In this document: in pieces, positions 1-7,476 of the stretch
How the letters are laid out: every line of letters starts with the position of its first letter
Position numbering within the stretch: the first letter of the stretch is position 1
DNA from: Muricauda sp. SCSIO 65647
GTDB taxonomy: Bacteria > Bacteroidota > Bacteroidia > Flavobacteriales > Flavobacteriaceae
NCBI RefSeq assembly: GCF_021534965.1
Contig: NZ_CP091037.1
Location: 343,501-407,500, forward strand
DNA length: 64,000 nucleotides
Reading direction: 5' to 3'
Notes under the pieces: model-generated
Database searches by the model: none
What the model was told of the DNA's origin: nothing
What the model saw: the letters and a program-made list of their open reading frames with translations, nothing else
Translations under genes and position numbers: made by a program

Positions 1-908
1 GGCTCTCCAGAAAAATTGGTGTACGAATGTGTCAGTCCACTACTGGTGAAATCGATCAAAGGATAGGGCAGCCCATCCATATCCATTTTTGAAAATTCTG
101 AGATATGGCGGTCACCTGAAAGAAAAATGACGCCCTTGGCACCAGATTCGACAATAAGCTTTTTCATTCTATCTACCTCATGCGGAAAATTTGCCCACTT
201 TTCAAAGGTGTGCTCACTCGACAAAAATTGAATGCTGCTGACAATGACATTGAAATCTGCCCTTGATCGTGCCAATTCACTTTCAAGCCATTGCCATTGG
301 GCTTTGCCCAACAGGGTACCCTCTCCATAATCATTGGGTCGGTACCTCTTGTTCGGATCGAGATCTTTGGTCAAGCCCGTTCTGAAAAAACGGGTATCCA
401 AAACCAAAATTTTGATGGATCTATTACCGACCGTATACCTATGTGTTGTATAGATACCTTTCCTATCTCGTCGCGGACTATCATTGGGCACCCCCATGAA
501 ATCTAGAAAGGCCTGTTGGCTACCATCCCGTTCCGAAAAATCGGCCCCTCCATCATTTAGTCCATAGTCGTGGTCATCCCAAGTGCCGATAACCTCAACA
601 TTTTTCGAAAGTTCGGCATAGTGGTCCACCTTCTCTTGTAGGGTATACATCGCTCGTAATTTGGCCATATCATCGGTGTCGGCATAGATATTGTCTCCGC
701 CCCAAATCCAAACATCAGGTTTCATCTTTACTATATCATCCCAAAACCGATTGGCCAAATCATGCTTATTGCAAGACCCGAAGGCGATAACAAATTGTGA
801 TTGACTTTTCTTTTTGGGGGTGACCAAAGGGGTATCTGTTGATTTCTTGGTCGATTTGCAGCCCAACAACACAAGGGCCATAACAAGTGATGTCAAAAAT
901 CGGTTCAT
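1..908 (-). CDS. PhoD-like metallophosphatase lipoprotein, 3' end cut by window edge
   Basis: The frame opens at ATG 908 and runs off the window at base 1 (about 302 residues visible). The start gives a lipoprotein signal with the lipobox Cys near residue 17 (LVLLGC). Metallophosphatase motifs follow in order: GSC near 44, GDNIYAD at 71-77, WDDHDYG at 110-116, LDTRFF near 170 and GDRH near 275. These fit the PhoD-like (alkaline phosphatase D) family, which hydrolyses phosphate mono- or diesters with bound metals. Location outside the cytoplasm, anchored by lipid, is inferred from the signal. It diverges from the next gene across 74 bases. The exact substrate cannot be told. Confidence 0.85.
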   Translation of the reverse strand, partial: MNRFLTSLVMALVLLGCKSTKKSTDTPLVTPKKKSQSQFVIAFGSCNKHDLANRFWDDIVKMKPDVWIWGGDNIYADTDDMAKLRAMYTLQEKVDHYAELSKNVEVIGTWDDHDYGLNDGGADFSERDGSQQAFLDFMGVPNDSPRRDRKGIYTTHRYTVGNRSIKILVLDTRFFRTGLTKDLDPNKRYRPNDYGEGTLLGKAQWQWLESELARSRADFNVIVSSIQFLSSEHTFEKWANFPHEVDRMKKLIVESGAKGVIFLSGDRHISEFSKMDMDGLPYPLIDFTSSGLTHSYTNFSGE

Positions 909-926
909 GCGAAGTGGTTTTCATTT

Positions 927-934
927 CAAAAATA
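927..934 (-). promoter_or_regulatory. -7 promoter box for the PhoD-like gene
   Basis: Reading on the minus strand gives TATTTTTG, an exact match to the Bacteroidota -7 consensus TAnnTTTG, 19 bases before the ATG at 908. No convincing -33 TTG was found at the usual distance, so this is a sequence match only. Confidence 0.5.
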
Positions 935-969
935 CTTCATTGCCCCAAACCGTCAATGTTATATTATTG

Positions 970-977
970 TATCTTTG
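970..977 (+). promoter_or_regulatory. -7 promoter box, possibly leaderless, for the DHH phosphoesterase gene
   Basis: TATCTTTG matches TAnnTTTG and ends only 6 bases before the ATG at 983. If transcription starts at the usual 4-7 bases past the box, the mRNA begins at or next to the start codon. The same arrangement recurs before 12336, 48357 (minus) and 58863. Confidence 0.5.
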
Positions 978-982
978 CGCCC

Positions 983-1999
983 ATGAACGAAGCGGATATT
1001 TCGACCGTAAGGTCGCTACTTTCCAAAGCCCTTAACATTGTCATTGTACCCCACAAAAACCCTGATGGTGATGCCATTGGGTCGAGTTTGGGCCTCTTCC
1101 ATTTTTTGAAACAGAAAGAATTCAACGTAAAGGTCATCGTGCCCAACGATTATCCAAAATTCTTGAAGTGGATGCCCGGCAATGATGAAATACTCAATTT
1201 TGAAAAAGAAAATGCCCAGGCCGTTACCGCTCTTGAAAAAGCCGATCTTATTTTTACATTGGATTTCAACGATTTTTCGAGAACCGGCCAGCTTGAGCCT
1301 ATTCTGAAAAACTCATCTGTTGATTTTGTGATGATCGACCATCACCAACAACCCGCTGATTATGCTACGGTTACCTACTCAGATGTCGCCATGAGCTCTA
1401 CCTGTGAAATGGTGTATAATTTCATCGAGTATTTGGGTGAAAGTGATACGATTTCAAAAGAAATTGCCTCTTGTTTATATGCAGGTATCATGACCGATAC
1501 GGGTTCGTTCAAGTTTTCAAGCACTACAAGCCGAACACACCGTGTGGTGGCCGACCTCATCGATAAGGGGGCCGATAATATGCAGATACACCAAAAGGTT
1601 TTCGATACCAATTCTGCAAACCGTTTGCGTTTACTGGGGCTTGCACTAAAAAACATGGTCATCATTGGGCAATACCATACCGCTTACATCACCTTGACAC
1701 AGGCTGAATTGGATATGCATGCTTTTAAAAAAGGAGATACCGAGGGTTTTGTGAATTATGGCCTGACCATTGAGAACATAAAATTTGCGGCAATCTTTAT
1801 CGAAAACAAAGACGAGGGTATTATTAAAATATCGTTTAGGTCTACAGGAGATTTTTCGGTAAATGAATTCGCAAGAGAGCATTTCAATGGTGGGGGGCAC
1901 ACCAATGCTGCAGGTGGCAAAAGCAATATCTCTATGAATGAGACCGTTGAAAAGTTTACCGGTCTTCTGCCCCAATACCAAAAAAAACTTGCTGTATGA
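983..1999 (+). CDS. DHH/DHHA1 phosphoesterase, NrnA-like oligoribonuclease / pAp phosphatase
   Basis: This 338-residue protein has the N-terminal phosphoesterase motif PHKNPDGD (residues 23-30), the DHH motif at 119-121 that names the family, and a C-terminal DHHA1 domain with GGGH near 303-306. The family includes NrnA, which degrades short RNA oligomers and dephosphorylates 3'-phosphoadenosine 5'-phosphate; the general role in nucleotide recycling is inferred. The frame is open further upstream to 887, but the ATG at 983 gives the normal N-terminus and lies just after a -7 box. Its stop overlaps the gldI start by 4 bases (ATGA), so the two are probably translated together. Confidence 0.88.
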   Translation: MNEADISTVRSLLSKALNIVIVPHKNPDGDAIGSSLGLFHFLKQKEFNVKVIVPNDYPKFLKWMPGNDEILNFEKENAQAVTALEKADLIFTLDFNDFSRTGQLEPILKNSSVDFVMIDHHQQPADYATVTYSDVAMSSTCEMVYNFIEYLGESDTISKEIASCLYAGIMTDTGSFKFSSTTSRTHRVVADLIDKGADNMQIHQKVFDTNSANRLRLLGLALKNMVIIGQYHTAYITLTQAELDMHAFKKGDTEGFVNYGLTIENIKFAAIFIENKDEGIIKISFRSTGDFSVNEFAREHFNGGGHTNAAGGKSNISMNETVEKFTGLLPQYQKKLAV

Positions 2000-2556
2000 A
2001 ACGGTCAATGATCACTCTCGTTCTATTATTGGCGATAACATCATGCAAACAGCCAGAACCTAGGCGTCCGGTCAAAGTGAAATCTGGTAGTTTTTTTACC
2101 GAAACGGTCGAGCGAAACAAAAAAATACTTGCTCAAGAAGAAGCGCTCATCAGACGTATTATCGAAAAAGATACGGCCAACGATTATCACCAAAGTGCTT
2201 CTGGCTTTTGGTTCCAATACCAAAAAAAGAATGATACCGCCACCTACCTACCCCGGCCCGAAGATGGGCTTCTGTTGTCATACAATATAGTGACCATGGC
2301 CAATGATACCATTTATACCGAAGAAGAAATTGGTCTGGTGCCCTACATTGTAGACAAGCAGCAACTTTTTCCTGGACTAAGGTATGCCGTAAAACTATTG
2401 AAGGAAGGTGAAAGGGCGGCTTTTCTTTTTCCCTCTTCACTAGGTTATGGCTATCATGGCGACAACAACAAAATCGCACCCTTGACCCCAATACGGTCAA
2501 CGATTGAAATACATGAAATCAAGAAACAACAAAGTAGTATTAATCAAAACAAATAA
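1996..2556 (+). CDS. gldI: GldI, gliding motility FKBP-type peptidyl-prolyl isomerase lipoprotein
   Basis: The 186-residue product has a lipoprotein signal with Cys17 (LAITSC) and a C-terminal FKBP fold from about residue 75 to 180, including the FPGL, FLFPSSLGYG and IRSTIEI segments. In Flavobacterium johnsoniae GldI is a lipoprotein needed for gliding, thought to fold cell-envelope proteins. Order supports the call: in flavobacteria gldI commonly sits between a DHH phosphoesterase and another peptidyl-prolyl isomerase, as here. Whether this organism glides cannot be judged because no other gld genes are in the window; gldI homologues also occur in non-gliding species. Confidence 0.85.
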   Translation: MKRSMITLVLLLAITSCKQPEPRRPVKVKSGSFFTETVERNKKILAQEEALIRRIIEKDTANDYHQSASGFWFQYQKKNDTATYLPRPEDGLLLSYNIVTMANDTIYTEEEIGLVPYIVDKQQLFPGLRYAVKLLKEGERAAFLFPSSLGYGYHGDNNKIAPLTPIRSTIEIHEIKKQQSSINQNK

Positions 2557-2562
2557 ACACGA

Positions 2563-3672
2563 ATGAAGAACCGATTTCTTTATCTATTGACCCTAACAGT
2601 GTTCTTTACGGCATGCAAGTCAAGTAAATATGCTGATTTGGGTGATGGCATTTTTGCCGATATACAGACCAGCAAAGGAGAAATTGTAGTAAAACTGTAC
2701 CATGAGGCAACTCCTGTGACCGTGGCCAACTTTGTATCATTGGCCGAGGGCAATAGCCCTTTTGTCGATGACAGGTACAAAGAGAAAAAGTATTACGACG
2801 GACTTGTCTTTCACCGGGTCATAAAAGATTTCATGATCCAAGGAGGCGACCCCGAGGGAACGGGAAGGGGCAACCCCGGCTACAAGTTCAAGGACGAGTT
2901 TGTAGATACCTTGAAGCATGCCAAAAAAGGACTTTTGTCCATGGCAAATTCTGGCCCTAAAACCAACGGAAGCCAGTTTTTCATTACCCACAAGGCAACC
3001 CCCTGGCTTGATGGCAAGCATACCGTTTTCGGCGAGGTGATAAAAGGTATTGAGGTGGTCGATTCAATCGCAAACACAAAGACAGTGGTTCAAGACAAAC
3101 CTGAGGTCGATGTGGTGATGAAAAAGGTAGAGATCATTCGTAACGGAAGGAACGCCAAAAAGTTTGACGCCATTCAGGTCATGGCCGATTATTTCGCCGA
3201 GGAAGAAGAAGCCATTGCCGCGATGAAAAAACGTAAGGAGGATTTGGTTTTTGATTTTCAATCCCAGATAGAAAATGCAGAGACCACAGATTCAGGATTA
3301 AAAATCTTGAAGTTGAAGGAAGGTTCTGGAGAGCAGCCCAAAATCGGTCAAAAAGTATTGGTCAACTATGCGGGCTGGTTAATGGCTGATGGTGAACTTT
3401 TTGATTCTAATTTGTTGGAAGTTGCCGAAAAATTCGAAAAGGTAAACCTAAGGCTAAGAGACCAAGGAGGGTACCGACCTACCCCGATGCTATATAGTCC
3501 TGAAGCACAATTGTTCCCTGGTTTTAGGGAAGGAATGCTCACTATGAAGGTCGGGGATAAGGTGCGATTATTTTTACCTCCCCATCTGGGTACCGGTGAC
3601 CGTGATTATGGCCCCATACCCGGTGGTTCAACATTGGTTTTTGATTTAGAGATCACCGATATTGCCCAATAA
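2563..3672 (+). CDS. Cyclophilin-FKBP fusion peptidyl-prolyl isomerase lipoprotein
   Basis: Two different prolyl isomerase folds are joined in one 369-residue lipoprotein (lipobox Cys18). A cyclophilin domain fills about residues 28-190, with FHRVI near 83, GGDPEGTGRG, and GSQFFIT near 136. An FKBP domain fills about 265-369, ending in a G-STLVFDLEI strand. A charged linker (KKRKEDLV region) separates them. The protein should act in the periplasm or at the outer membrane. It starts 6 bases after gldI, so the two form one operon with a likely shared role in envelope protein folding. Confidence 0.85.
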   Translation: MKNRFLYLLTLTVFFTACKSSKYADLGDGIFADIQTSKGEIVVKLYHEATPVTVANFVSLAEGNSPFVDDRYKEKKYYDGLVFHRVIKDFMIQGGDPEGTGRGNPGYKFKDEFVDTLKHAKKGLLSMANSGPKTNGSQFFITHKATPWLDGKHTVFGEVIKGIEVVDSIANTKTVVQDKPEVDVVMKKVEIIRNGRNAKKFDAIQVMADYFAEEEEAIAAMKKRKEDLVFDFQSQIENAETTDSGLKILKLKEGSGEQPKIGQKVLVNYAGWLMADGELFDSNLLEVAEKFEKVNLRLRDQGGYRPTPMLYSPEAQLFPGFREGMLTMKVGDKVRLFLPPHLGTGDRDYGPIPGGSTLVFDLEITDIAQ

Positions 3673-3674
3673 AT

Positions 3675-4742
3675 GTGAGCCCTAAACTTAAAAATGGAAT
3701 CGCCTTGGCCCTACTGCCCCAAATTCTATTGGTGAAGTGGCTGGCAGGGCATCCCGATTGGGTCGAAAAGTATTACAGTGAAGGAATCTATCCGCTTATT
3801 TCACGTTTTCTGCGGATGTTGTTCGGGTGGATTCCTTTTTCTTTTGGGGATCTGCTGTACACGGCTTTAGCCATCATGGCCATTCGATATCTCTATCTCC
3901 ATTGGAAATCCATCTTAAAAAAACCTCTCCTTTTTCTTCGGAATGTTTTCACGGTATTTTCGATAGTCTATTTTGCTTTTCACCTCTTGTGGGGCCTTAA
4001 CTACTATCGGATTCCGATTGAGGAAAAATTGGGCATTACCACAGATTATACGCCCGCCGCACTGGAAGCGATCAGCGACAAACTCGTTCAAAGAGCAAAT
4101 TCACTCCACATGCAGATTACGAAAGACAGTACCCAATCGGTTTCGGTTCCCTATTCGACAGGAGAAATCTACAATAAGACCTATTTGGGCTATCAACAAA
4201 TCAAAAAAGAGCATCCATTATTGGAATATAAGACCCGTAGTCTCAAATCATCCATTTATAGCATACCCTTGACCTATATGGGGTATGGTGGGTATCTGAA
4301 CCCATTTACCAATGAGGCACAGGTCAATGCCAAAGTACCCCTTTTTCGACTACCGTCCATCAGTGGTCATGAAGTAGGTCACCAAATCGGCTACTCTGCA
4401 GAAGATGCCACCAATTTTATCGGGTTTTTGGTCACCTCTAGAAATGAAGATTCCTATTTTCAATATGCTTCATGTACCCATGCCCTAGCCTATTGCCTTT
4501 CAGAACTATCAGTTACCGATCCTGAAACCTTCGATGAACTTTATGGAAGTCTGAATAAAGGGGTCAGAAAAAACTATCAAGAGTTGGTTTCTTTTTGGCA
4601 GGCCTATCAAAATCCGTTCGAGCCCATTTTCAAATCCGCTTTCAATGCTTTTTTAAAGGTCAATAACCAAGAAAAGGGCATCGAAAGCTATAATGCCGTG
4701 GTCGGATTGCTGATCGGCTATGATCGCAAATACGGTTTTTGA
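3675..4742 (+). CDS. DUF3810 membrane protein with HExxH motif
   Basis: The start is GTG at 3675, 2 bases after the preceding stop; an ATG at 3673 meets a stop at once. The 355-residue product has about three hydrophobic segments in the first 110 residues and then a soluble part with HEVGHQ at about 232-237 followed by SAEDATNF, a zinc-metalloprotease-like site. This matches the DUF3810 family of uncharacterised flavobacterial proteins. It is the last gene of the gldI run. A protease role is an inference from the HExxH motif. Confidence 0.75.
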   Translation: MSPKLKNGIALALLPQILLVKWLAGHPDWVEKYYSEGIYPLISRFLRMLFGWIPFSFGDLLYTALAIMAIRYLYLHWKSILKKPLLFLRNVFTVFSIVYFAFHLLWGLNYYRIPIEEKLGITTDYTPAALEAISDKLVQRANSLHMQITKDSTQSVSVPYSTGEIYNKTYLGYQQIKKEHPLLEYKTRSLKSSIYSIPLTYMGYGGYLNPFTNEAQVNAKVPLFRLPSISGHEVGHQIGYSAEDATNFIGFLVTSRNEDSYFQYASCTHALAYCLSELSVTDPETFDELYGSLNKGVRKNYQELVSFWQAYQNPFEPIFKSAFNAFLKVNNQEKGIESYNAVVGLLIGYDRKYGF

Positions 4743-4843
4743 ACCAAGATGGTGAAATATGCCCGCGGCCGGTTACCTTTAAAAGGAAAATAATGCCATA
4801 AATGATTTCACGACGACCTGTCAGCCGAAAGGCAGGGATTATA

Positions 4844-4859
4844 GCCAACACCGCTATCT
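4844..4859. repeat. GCCAACACCG motif with small hairpin at the edge of the accessory block
   Basis: GCCAACACCG lies in a short inverted repeat (ATAGC, loop, GCTAT). It resembles the left end of attC-like elements further along (GCCCAAC at 6286, GCCAAC at 7388). It falls where the conserved gldI run ends and AT-rich genes begin. The match is short and may be chance. Confidence 0.25.
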
Positions 4860-4880
4860 TCAAGCTGGGAACCTTAATTT

Positions 4881-4918
4881 ATGAAAGTAATTTCATATAT
4901 TTGTGAAATATGTTTCAT
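4881..4918. promoter_or_regulatory. Promoter with overlapping inverted repeats, likely operator of the MarR-GNAT gene
   Basis: A -7 box TATATTTG (4896-4903) is flanked exactly by ATTTCA (4890-4895) and TGAAAT (4904-4909), a perfect 6-bp inverted repeat. Two further half sites surround it: ATGAAA at 4881-4886 and TTTCAT at 4913-4918. A dimeric MarR protein bound here would cover the -7 box, so autorepression is the natural inference. The gene starts at 4931. Confidence 0.55.
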
Positions 4919-4930
4919 AAATCATAAAAA

Positions 4931-5944
4931 GTGGACGACAAATTAAAAGATTTGGGCTACCTCTCCATTGGCTCACAAATGAGACGAGTTTACGAAAAGC
5001 TGCAATTTGAAGGTGACGATGTGTACCATTCAATTGGCTTAAACTTTAAATCAAGTTGGTTTCCAATTTATCATACCATTGCTTACAGCAGCAGACAATT
5101 GAGCGTAATGGAGATTACCGATAGAATTTCTTATTCAAGAATTACCGTTAAAAATGTAGCGAAAGAACTTGAGAAAGAAGATTTGGCAGAAATCAAAGTG
5201 AACCCAGACGACAAAAGATCCAAACTGTTCAAATTGACAGCCAAAGGCGAAGCTCTAAAGCCTAAATTAGAGTCCATTTGGGAATCATTTTCCTCAGAAC
5301 TAAAAAGTCTTTTTGACATTGAAGGAAATAACTTTCTTCAATCCTTAGAAAAAGTAAATAACGATTTAAGCAAAAAATCATTTAAGAAAAATGTTCTTAA
5401 GAACTACTATGGTTTTACATTGAGAAATGCCAAACAAGAAGAATTTGAAGAGATTGGTAAACTTATGGTCCAGGTCTATTCTTCATTAGAAGGCTTCCCC
5501 AATATCAAAGAGCAACCGAAATACTATGAAATGCTTGAGAATGTTGGAAATCTAACAGAAAACCCAAATATTGAGCTTATAGTCGCGGTTTCAAAACAAG
5601 GAGACGTAGGCGGTGCGGTCGTGTATTTTAAAGACATGAAAGATTATGGTTCTGGCGGAACCGCCACAAAAGAAAAAAACGCTTGCGGGTTCAGACTTTT
5701 AGCCGTAGATCCTAAATTTAGGGGTCTAAGCTTAGGAAAAGAGCTAACTGTTGAATGTATAAGCAGAGGAAAAAAATCTGACTCAGAACAAATCATTATT
5801 CATACAACAAAGGCGATGAAAATCGCTTGGGGAATGTATGAAGGGCTTGGGTTCAAAAGGTCAGATGATTTAGATTTTATGCAAGGAGAGCTACCTGTTT
5901 TTGGGTTCAGACTAAAAAATAAAAAAGCCAACGGAAAGAAATAG
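4931..5944 (+). CDS. MarR-type regulator fused to a GNAT acetyltransferase domain
   Basis: The start is GTG at 4931. The first about 150 residues resemble a winged helix-turn-helix of the MarR type, with a charged wing segment (VNPDDKRSKLF). Residues from about 155 to the end resemble a GNAT N-acetyltransferase, with the acetyl-CoA loop region LAVDPKFRGLSLGKEL near 258-273 and a final aromatic-rich strand. Such bifunctional regulator-acetyltransferase proteins are known, but the substrate is not evident. The gene is AT-rich compared with the core genes around it and is followed by non-coding DNA, so it is likely an accessory gene. A 7-bp hairpin (ATAGCAA/TTGCTAT, 5941-5962) covers its stop codon. 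Confidence 0.8.
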   Translation: MDDKLKDLGYLSIGSQMRRVYEKLQFEGDDVYHSIGLNFKSSWFPIYHTIAYSSRQLSVMEITDRISYSRITVKNVAKELEKEDLAEIKVNPDDKRSKLFKLTAKGEALKPKLESIWESFSSELKSLFDIEGNNFLQSLEKVNNDLSKKSFKKNVLKNYYGFTLRNAKQEEFEEIGKLMVQVYSSLEGFPNIKEQPKYYEMLENVGNLTENPNIELIVAVSKQGDVGGAVVYFKDMKDYGSGGTATKEKNACGFRLLAVDPKFRGLSLGKELTVECISRGKKSDSEQIIIHTTKAMKIAWGMYEGLGFKRSDDLDFMQGELPVFGFRLKNKKANGKK

Positions 5945-5982
5945 CAACAGACCAATTGCTATCTGGTATCATCGAATCGTGA

Positions 5983-6210
5983 AATAATCAGAATAACCAG
6001 CAGATAGCAAAGGCGATAGTTAGATCCGGTGTACGAAGTGTAATTGGAAAATATTATCTAGACAGTCTATTGACCTTTGACAAAACTGAACTCGGGAGAG
6101 AAATTGAGGATTTTGTACGTTCAACAAAAATTGAAAGCGGAACTGAGGAATTCGACCTCCGTTTTAATGCTATTTTAGTTGAGAGAGTAAACCCGAAAAA
6201 GGACTTTTGA
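5983..6210 (+). pseudogene. Start-less gene fragment, weak SPFH-like resemblance
   Basis: A frame of 75 codons is open after the TGA at 5980-5982 and ends at TGA 6208-6210, but contains no ATG or GTG. The translation reads like real protein (balanced charged and hydrophobic residues, segment AIVRSGVRSVIGKYYLDSLL). That segment weakly recalls the arginine-rich helix of SPFH/prohibitin-type domains, a tentative reading. It is probably the 3' remnant of a gene cut by rearrangement at the edge of the cassette-like region. Confidence 0.35.
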
Positions 6211-6283
6211 GCAAGTTTGCCCAAATAGACTTCTCTTGAAATCAACAGTTGCTGAATGACTTATAGCCCGGGCGGAAAAAACT

Positions 6284-6393
6284 GCGCCCAACATGGGCTA
6301 TAATTTATAGCTGCTTTTCGTTAACTTCAACCAATAAACCATCAACGGCTAGGTTTCGAACGTAACCACAAATCATGTAGGAGACCGTTGGCC
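6284..6393. repeat. attC-like hairpin element A
   Basis: The left end has GCCCAAC followed by two small palindromes: GCCCA-ACA-TGGGC (6286-6298) and GCTATAA-T-TTATAGC (6297-6311). The right end has AGACCGTTGGC at 6382-6392. The same right-end motif occurs at 7007-7017 and, as AGACCGTTGG, at 42012-42021. The layout (inverse-core-like RYYYAAC on the left, GTTG core on the right, structured middle) resembles integron attC sites, but the right core does not match GTTRRRY exactly. Confidence 0.45.
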
Positions 6394-6414
6394 GTAATTA
6401 GATTATCAACTAAA

Positions 6415-6951
6415 ATGGAAACAGTAAGCACTTATTTTATCGCTGAGATAATTGCTGCGATAGCAGTTGTTATTTCTCTTGTCCATTTGGGAATTGAAAT
6501 AAGACAAACCCGAAAACAATCCATTAAAGAATCGATGGATAAAATTACCAAAGAACGCGCCGATTTCATCAAATTATTGGCAACAGAAAGTGAATTGTCA
6601 CAAATAATTGCAGCTGGGCTATCAAGCTCTTCCAGATTAAAAACCAAAGAATACTTTAGGTTTACCAGTTATCTTTATTACCTATTTGTTCAACTTGAAT
6701 TAGGATTTAGAAAATGGAAAAGAGGGCATATAGACGATGAACTATGGAATGCATGGAATGAAGGCGTACAGTGGTGGATTCGATGCCCTGGCACCAGAGA
6801 TTGGTGGAATAATAATCCTGCCGGCGGTTTCACACCAGAATTTAAAGAATACATTAATCAAATTGTAGATGCTGTAATTAAAGAGCCTCCGGAAGTTTTT
6901 TCCAAACAGTTAGATTTTCTGAAAAAAATAACAACAGCCGACAACGTTTAA
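6415..6951 (+). CDS. Uncharacterised membrane-anchored protein in a hairpin-bounded cassette
   Basis: The first ATG is at 6415; the frame is open from a TTG at 6388 inside the element, which is unlikely to be used. The 178-residue product has one N-terminal membrane segment (about residues 8-26) followed by LGIEIRQTRKQ, and then a soluble part rich in Trp (EGVQWW, RDWWNNNP). This pattern recalls a common group of uncharacterised one-pass proteins in marine bacteria. No catalytic motif is visible. It lies between attC-like elements A and B, and the stop codon sits inside element B. Confidence 0.7.
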   Translation: METVSTYFIAEIIAAIAVVISLVHLGIEIRQTRKQSIKESMDKITKERADFIKLLATESELSQIIAAGLSSSSRLKTKEYFRFTSYLYYLFVQLELGFRKWKRGHIDDELWNAWNEGVQWWIRCPGTRDWWNNNPAGGFTPEFKEYINQIVDAVIKEPPEVFSKQLDFLKKITTADNV

Positions 6952-7017
6952 CCGTAGTTCTAGACCGGAAAGCAAAACATATAAACCCGTAACTGATGGT
7001 TATACGAGACCGTTGGC
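6937..7017. repeat. attC-like hairpin element B
   Basis: The left end GCCGACAACG (6937-6946) and the right end AGACCGTTGGC (7007-7017) bound an imperfect inverted repeat. The arm TTTAACCGTAGTT (6947-6959) pairs imperfectly with AACTGATGGTTATA (6991-7004). The element separates two small orphan genes and contains the stop codon of the first. Confidence 0.45.
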
Positions 7018-7035
7018 AATAACCTAAAACGATAC

Positions 7036-7386
7036 ATGGAGCTCTCTTTAACAATAGCTGGGATAATCGGACCCATTTTAATGATCTTGGCCATATCTGA
7101 ACATCTCAATTTTAAAATTTGGAAAGATGTACATCCAACTGTGGTCTACTTAAATGGACTTCTACTGCTGACCTTGGGAATAATTATCGTTCGAATCCAC
7201 AACTTATGGACATTGAATTGGGAGTTGGCAATCACCTTGATCGGTTGGTTATTGGTACTGTCTGGTTCAATTCGAATGTTCTTTCCCAAAACTCCACAAC
7301 TCAAGAAAAATGCAGCTACCAACATTCTTTTGTTGTTCATACTGTTTCTTGGGGCATTTCTATCAGTAAAAGCATACTTTACGTAA
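7036..7386 (+). CDS. Small four-pass membrane protein, function unknown
   Basis: This 116-residue protein is almost wholly hydrophobic, with membrane segments at about residues 3-23, 35-56, 60-80 and 95-113. The stretch between the first two (NFKIWKDVHPTVVYLNG) holds most charged residues. I do not recognise a named family. It stands alone between attC-like elements B and C, 19 bases after the AGACCGTTGGC motif, as a cassette gene would. The ATG at 7036 is the first in frame. Confidence 0.65.
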   Translation: MELSLTIAGIIGPILMILAISEHLNFKIWKDVHPTVVYLNGLLLLTLGIIIVRIHNLWTLNWELAITLIGWLLVLSGSIRMFFPKTPQLKKNAATNILLLFILFLGAFLSVKAYFT

Positions 7387-7387
7387 T

Positions 7388-7431
7388 GCCAACAAAACCC
7401 ATAAACAATAGTACTCTTTCGGGTACTATTG
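7388..7431. repeat. GCCAAC motif with perfect 9-bp hairpin, possible attC-like element C
   Basis: GCCAAC at 7388-7393 is followed by CAATAGTAC (7406-7414), an 8-base loop and GTACTATTG (7423-7431), a perfect 9-bp stem. No T-run follows, so it is not a standard terminator. Its position directly after the small membrane gene mirrors elements A and B. Confidence 0.4.
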
Positions 7432-7476
7432 CCCATAACCAAGTCATTATACGCCATTATCAAGATAAACATCAAT

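Larger units (their letters stand above)
5945..6414. other. 470-base gap without an intact gene
   Basis: This stretch holds a start-less coding fragment (5983-6210) and then an attC-like hairpin element (about 6284-6393). I see no tRNA, no Rho-independent terminator and no other open frame worth calling. Confidence 0.6.

Noticed and set aside
887..982. Longer start of the DHH phosphoesterase at 887
   Set aside because: It would overlap the divergent PhoD-like gene start and both promoter boxes, and the added residues are not like the family.
6284..7431. True integron cassette array
   Set aside because: The right-end core does not fit GTTRRRY, there is no integrase or attI in the window, and the genes do not all share one spacing. 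Kept only as attC-like elements.
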